The position numbers and the translations under genes were made by a program. Below are positions 59,641-64,000 of a DNA stretch of 64,000 nt, piece after piece. The number at the start of each line of letters is the position of its first letter. The first letter of the stretch is position 1. The DNA comes from Rhyacichthys aspro. Lineage: Eukaryota; Chordata; Actinopteri; Gobiiformes; Rhyacichthyidae. The notes under the pieces are model-generated. The model was not told where the DNA came from. It worked only from the letters and a program-made list of their open reading frames with translations, and searched no databases. The stretch is taken from contig CM072159.1 in assembly GCA_036850595.1 (NCBI GenBank), forward strand, positions 28,688,280 through 28,752,279, written 5' to 3'.

Positions 59641-60149
59641 GCTGTGACGAAACAGGGATATGTTCACAAAATTATTACTAAGATAATCAATAAAAGGGAG
59701 GAAATGACAGTCAGTTCTTTTACTTGAACGTTAGTGCTGAATCATTGTCTTAGTCTGACTATAACTGCACTTTTAAAATGCATGCAGATCTCTCAAATGT
59801 ATTGTATTCCAACTGGAATGACATTAGTTTCTCTTAGTTAACACATAACGCAAGTGTACAGCAGCACAGTGTAACGAAAATGACGCTAGTGTTTAGAGCA
59901 GTACTTAGTCACATTTTTTTTACACCAGACAAGACATGTTTTTGGTCATTGTGCCACTGAGTAAACGCAGTTGTTTTGGTCTCTCACAGGAAAAACTTAA
60001 ATAGAAAGGGTACTCTATCCAGTTACATTTTATTCACTTATGTAGAAATGAAGTAGTAGTTTAGCAATTAGTCAAACTTTAGCTTATTTTCTGTTTTTCA
60101 CAAATGTTGTATGCTATGAAACATCAAGACCACATGAATGCAGCATTAG
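59641..60149. other. AT-rich non-coding stretch
   Basis: Nothing recognised. Confidence 0.4.
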
Positions 60150-60659
60150 TCTGGGCAGAGTTGTTTGATTCTCTCCCGTCCTTGTAAACTCAGACAAAGA
60201 CAGAAGCCCAGTTAAATGGCTTAATCGAGCTATGAGGACGGTCCGACTAAGCTGTGCCTGTGTGAATGGATCCGTGCGAGCAGCAGGGGGTGTTCTTGTC
60301 CGGTCGGCCCAGCACTGAGACGCTAAAGAGGACTTAACAACGTCTGACAAGTGCAATTAATAATTAAAGCAGGAGGCCACAGTCCTGCAGTTTGCATGTG
60401 ACCAGCTCACACTCACTTTCCTGACAAGCCTCTGTCCTGCCCTTTCACCTTGTCGCCTCGTTTATCACCATTTTGTCATCACGTCTTTTCACTTCCCCTT
60501 CTTGGTCTCCCCCCTTCGATGCCCCTTATCCCAATGTACGCCTGTGTAATTTCAGCACTTATGTTTCCACCAAAATGCTGCCCCCCGTCCCTGCCCTTCG
60601 TCGCTTTATCCAGTCTCCAACCTCCTCTTTCTGTCACTATCAGGTGTTGACGAGTTGGC
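60150..60659. promoter_or_regulatory. Candidate CNE
   Basis: The left part (60160-60440) is balanced with CpGs and has a CAATTAATAATTAAAGC run (about 60353-60369) next to GTTTGCATGTGACC. The right part (60440-60640) is pyrimidine-rich. Confidence 0.35.
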
Positions 60660-61240
60660 CTACTTGATATTCATGGCTGAGATTATTTGGAAGAGTGCGA
60701 TGTGTGTGTTTGGGGGGGGGTAACAGGAGAGGGAGGTGATTGAACGTGTGTGTGTATGTTCGGCGGTTTTCGAGGGGGGTGGGAGGGTGTACATGAAGCG
60801 TCATTACCATATCAAAGACATGCTAGGCTTTTCTGTCCTAATGGTAATTACACTGCCCACAATTGGCGCTCACTGCTCGGATCACAACAACAAGGATAAA
60901 AAAAAAAAAAAAAATGGATGGAGGGGTATTAAAGGGAAGTGGAGGGGGTTACAATTGGCTGGGGCTTTCAGGTTATGTTAATACCGCTCATCTATTTAAT
61001 TAGTGCCTGGCATTGGGCTTTGTTTACCTCTGACGTGCCCCCTTTTCGAGCAAAGACAGAGGGAGAGTGAACGGACAAACTATTATCAGGAGAGGGTGGG
61101 TGCAGAATGGTGTCCGGTGGGTGGTGGGACGGCTTGAGCGAGGTGTTACTGTTCCTCCTAAAGCCATAATGAGCTACGATGTGCACGGACCCTTGACTCC
61201 AGCTGCTTCACTGTCTCTGTAGAGCTCCTGGACATGATGT
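60660..61240. promoter_or_regulatory. Candidate CNE cluster, strongly CNE-like
   Basis: After a G9 run (60712-60720) and a short GT tract, the segment 60790-61050 is dense in motifs. ATTACCAT (60803-60810) and its exact reverse complement ATGGTAAT (60841-60848) are separated by 30 nt, with a TCF-like ATCAAAG between them. Then follow TTAATTA (60996-61002) and a FOX-like TGTTTAC (61021-61027). A poly-A run splits it at 60898-60914. Open frames on both strands are unrecognised. Enhancer function is inferred. Confidence 0.45.
60898..60914. repeat. Poly-A run of 17 within a CNE candidate
   Basis: An uninterrupted A run between two motif-rich halves; it looks like slippage growth rather than a retroposon tail. 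Confidence 0.9.
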
Positions 61241-63569
61241 TGACACAATACCGAATCCAAGCGTTTCTGACATGTTGCATGTTTCTGTGAAAACAATCTG
61301 TACAAAAATATTGATCCTGTCCCCACCAATATTCCTCTGCAAGTGTCTCATGTAAACAGAAATGGACATGGGGTAAAAAGACGACTGATGTGAGCTTCCA
61401 TCCAGTGACTGGCCTCAGGAAAAAGGCTCAAAAGTGCCCTGTATTACACATTGCTACTGTGTTTGAATAATACACATGCCTCACAAGGTCTTTCTGTAGT
61501 GGTGCTAAATGAAATCAAACCAATAAGCACATGGATGATTGGCATAAGTCAATATGGAATAATTACACACTACTTGTGCTAAATACAGTGCTAAAGGGGC
61601 TAATGTCTTTGTCTCATGTCACATTGTAGGTAGTGGTTGTGCAGTAGTTTCAAGAAGTATCAAAGAGAAATGAAAAACAGACCGTACTCTAACACTAAAT
61701 GCTAGAGACAAACCGAGCGATGGGATCCTACCATAACTGCCTTTAGTGACCACCTCAGACCAGGTAACATTAGAGAATACAAACCCTCTGTTGATGGCTA
61801 TTGCTTTACATTTATAGACCCACTATTTTAAAAGAATACCTGTTGCTTTAGTGTTCTGCAGGTTTGTTATTTGGCTCTTTTAATAAGACTCACATTTATT
61901 GATTTTGTTGAGTTTTGTGATATATACCTCAATACAGCTGGAGCTCTATTGCTGTTCAAAGCCTGGGAACAGGTCTTGTTTTCTGATCAACTGATTACCT
62001 GACCCGTTTACCAAACTGAAGCAGTAAATTGATTATTCTTAATGAACGACCTATGGTACATAACTAGAGCCTCATGCAGTGTGCTATAAACGGACCGGGT
62101 CGTACACAGAGAGTCAAAGAACAACAGGGGATTCTCTTCAACAACTACAAAGATTTCAAGGAAATTCAAATTCACTTCAGAGATTAGTTTAGACGTTTGA
62201 ACCCCTCAAAGCCCCCTTTTCCTTCAAAGCCGACTTTATTCCACTTTAGCAAGAAGTCATAAGGTGCTTTCTAACTGAGATTGAGACTTGCTTTTGGTAA
62301 TTTGACCGACAAACGTGTTCTCTGTGTCATGCCTATGTTCCATTTACACACGGTAATGAGACAGTAAAAAGGCAATTCAGTATCAGCTAAGCAAAACGTT
62401 CCAAAATAAAAGCACAGAGGAGGATAGAGAGAGGATGTGGGCAGTAGTTTGTGGGACAAATGTTGGCAAAACTGGTCAATTTGAGAAGGATGAGCCACTT
62501 AAGTACCATCTATTTACATGACAGGATTAAATAAGGTGACAAAAGGTGAAAAAGATAATAAATTCTTAACTTAAAATGACTTATTGGGACAATCTAATAG
62601 ATCATTTAAAGTTAAGAAACACTGTATGATGGAAAGGGCAGTGTAAAAGCATCTACAATCAAAGCATGTGACTCAGGACTGGAGTGAAAGCCTTTGTTTA
62701 ATGGACACACATAAAACTGACATGTTACACTTTTCAGACAAAGTTAATTGTTTAACTCAAGTAAGAGTAAGTGTGACATTTTTCCGACTGTAGATCCAGA
62801 TGCATTCCTGAAAAGAAAAGAAAGTGGTTGTGTAGAGCTGCTCATGAGACAATCCATCAGTCATGCGGTCAGTGTTGGTCTTTTGTACTTTTTATTTGCA
62901 TGAAAAGTAAATGTCCTTTCTTTTATCTCACAAAACGGCCATTGTGTTGGTTGTGTTGAGCCAGCCCATAGAGGATGATGAATACTTATCCTAACATTCA
63001 ACTGGCCTGTTCTTTATGTTTTAATGCTCTAGCCAGGTCTTGGTTTCTTAAAAGTTTTAGTCTTGTCTTGAACCCATTTGTACTCAGTCTGGTGTCGGAC
63101 ATAAAGGTCACAGGATCTGTCTATATCATTCTTGTAATTGGGCAAAAAATTCTATCTTTTTATCATGGCTTTAAAAATCCCTTCTCCTTCCTTTCCTTTA
63201 TTTATGAGTTTGGACTTAGTCACAATCTTCAGTTTTATGCAATAATACAAGATTACTGCATTTCACACTGTTTGATTCGTGTCAGCTACAACCTGCGTCT
63301 TGATGCCTGTCACGTTAGAGAAGTCAAGGTAAAAGACAAGGCTGCAATTCAACTATTGTCAAATACAGACAGTGTCAGCGAGTAACACCTTGAGCGACAT
63401 TCAACAGAGCAATTCAGTTTGGAAAAGGACAGGTGGGTTACAGTGAAGTTGTGAGTTGACTACCAGCAGTAAGAAGTAGCATTTATTAATGGTAGATGTA
63501 GCAGTAATGCAGTAAATTATGAAGCACACAATGTAGTTTCATTTGTAGCAAAGCATTGTAAAACAGCAA
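61241..63569. other. AT-rich non-coding stretch
   Basis: No gene is seen. The plus frame 62975-63385 (136 codons) is hydrophobic and AT-biased, without splice context or a recognisable domain. No transposon end was found. Confidence 0.42.
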
Positions 63570-63870
63570 CTTAATGAGTCTAGGAAACAAGGTGACGTCA
63601 GGTTTACAAAAGGAACCAACAATTGTTCCGGCTAACTTCCTCAAACTTCTCAGGCATTGATTCATTGGTTTGAAAGAGGAAACCAACACACACAATAAAG
63701 AAGTGTAACCCTTCCCGCTCGCTGCAGCGCCGTGTGTTTGCAACTTTGTCTCAGCCCATGTTTGGTTCAAAGACATGATCTTTGCGACGGATATTTTGCA
63801 TGCAATTTGCCTATGCATATGAGTATTTACGCCCGAGTGCCCACGTTTCTGTCAAGTCGTTGTAATGAGA
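63570..63870. promoter_or_regulatory. Candidate CNE with CRE, SOX and POU palindromes
   Basis: TGACGTCA (63593-63600) is a perfect CRE. AACAATTGTT (63618-63627) is a perfect palindrome made of two head-to-head SOX-like words, framed by GGAAC and TTCC. TTGCATGCAA (63796-63805) is another perfect palindrome, followed by ATGCATAT (63813-63820), both POU-like. CpGs are present and no transposon signature is seen. Overlapping minus-strand frames are unrecognised. Confidence 0.43.
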
Positions 63871-64000
63871 ATGTTTTTGGCTTCTGAATACTTGTGTGTG
63901 CATCTGTATCCACTTTTTTTAAAAAAGGAGCTTGTGATGGTATTGTAATAGAAGCCATTTTGCTGTGCTCTCAAGGGAAAGTGAACGGGGAAATGAGAGG

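Noticed and set aside
60712..60787. G-quadruplex potential (G9 run and GGGGGGTGGGAGGG)
   Set aside because: The runs do not give four separate G3 tracts within usual loop limits. At most it is a weak G-rich tract.
62975..63385. 136-codon hydrophobic plus-strand frame
   Set aside because: The hydrophobicity follows from T-rich sequence. There is no start context, splice site or recognisable membrane-protein family.
1..64000. Search by eye for tRNA, rRNA and familiar microRNA sequences
   Set aside because: None was found. A by-eye search is not exhaustive, so a covariance-model scan would be needed to exclude small RNAs.

Overview
This window reads as vertebrate nuclear DNA, most likely from a percomorph-type teleost fish. 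It holds no gene that I can support. The longest open frames (135-180 codons) are isolated, lack splice context and encode nothing I recognise. I see no tRNA, rRNA, CRISPR array, operon or bacterial-style gene spacing. The fish assignment is an inference from the dispersed repeats: hAT-type non-autonomous transposons, LINE 3-prime ends of types common in fish, a fish 'GGAGCCTATCCCAGC' repeat, and many CA/GT tracts on an AT-rich background.

The layout alternates between two textures. AT-rich stretches of 0.5-2.5 kb hold nothing I can name beyond simple repeats and transposon remnants. Between them lie islands of about 250-900 bp that are richer in GC and CpG, largely free of transposons, and dense in short words resembling homeodomain, SOX, POU, TCF/LEF, GATA, FOX and E-box sites. 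This is the pattern expected of a gene desert, or a very large intron, full of conserved non-coding elements (CNEs) acting as distal enhancers of a developmental regulator. Conservation cannot be tested from one sequence, so every CNE call is a candidate. Those I would check first are at 2400-3190, 7700-8640, 20310-21010, 25600-26150, 43620-44470, 45360-45860, 53930-54240, 55380-55720, 60660-61240 and 63570-63870.

Repeats: a hAT-like MITE with an almost intact 8-bp target-site duplication (29072-29542); a second, degraded hAT element (27001-27652); a hAT right end (51210-51285) next to a 20-copy array of exactly 21-bp units (50690-51109); two copies of one dispersed family in opposite orientation (10957-11375 and 53403-53621); a LINE 3-prime end (49231-49560, minus strand) and another LINE/SINE tail (52030-52096); an LTR-like block (21500-22150); and several weaker remnants.

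Regulatory grammar: the 9-mer ATTGTTATC (a SOX-like core fused to a GATA-like core) occurs five times that I could find by eye, counting both strands, and each copy lies in a CNE candidate. Other notable items are nested palindromes of SOX, POU and E-box words and one candidate exon with a strong splice donor (14612-14803). I found no evidence for a new protein-based system. The most interesting content is the cis-regulatory array and the phase-perfect minisatellite.
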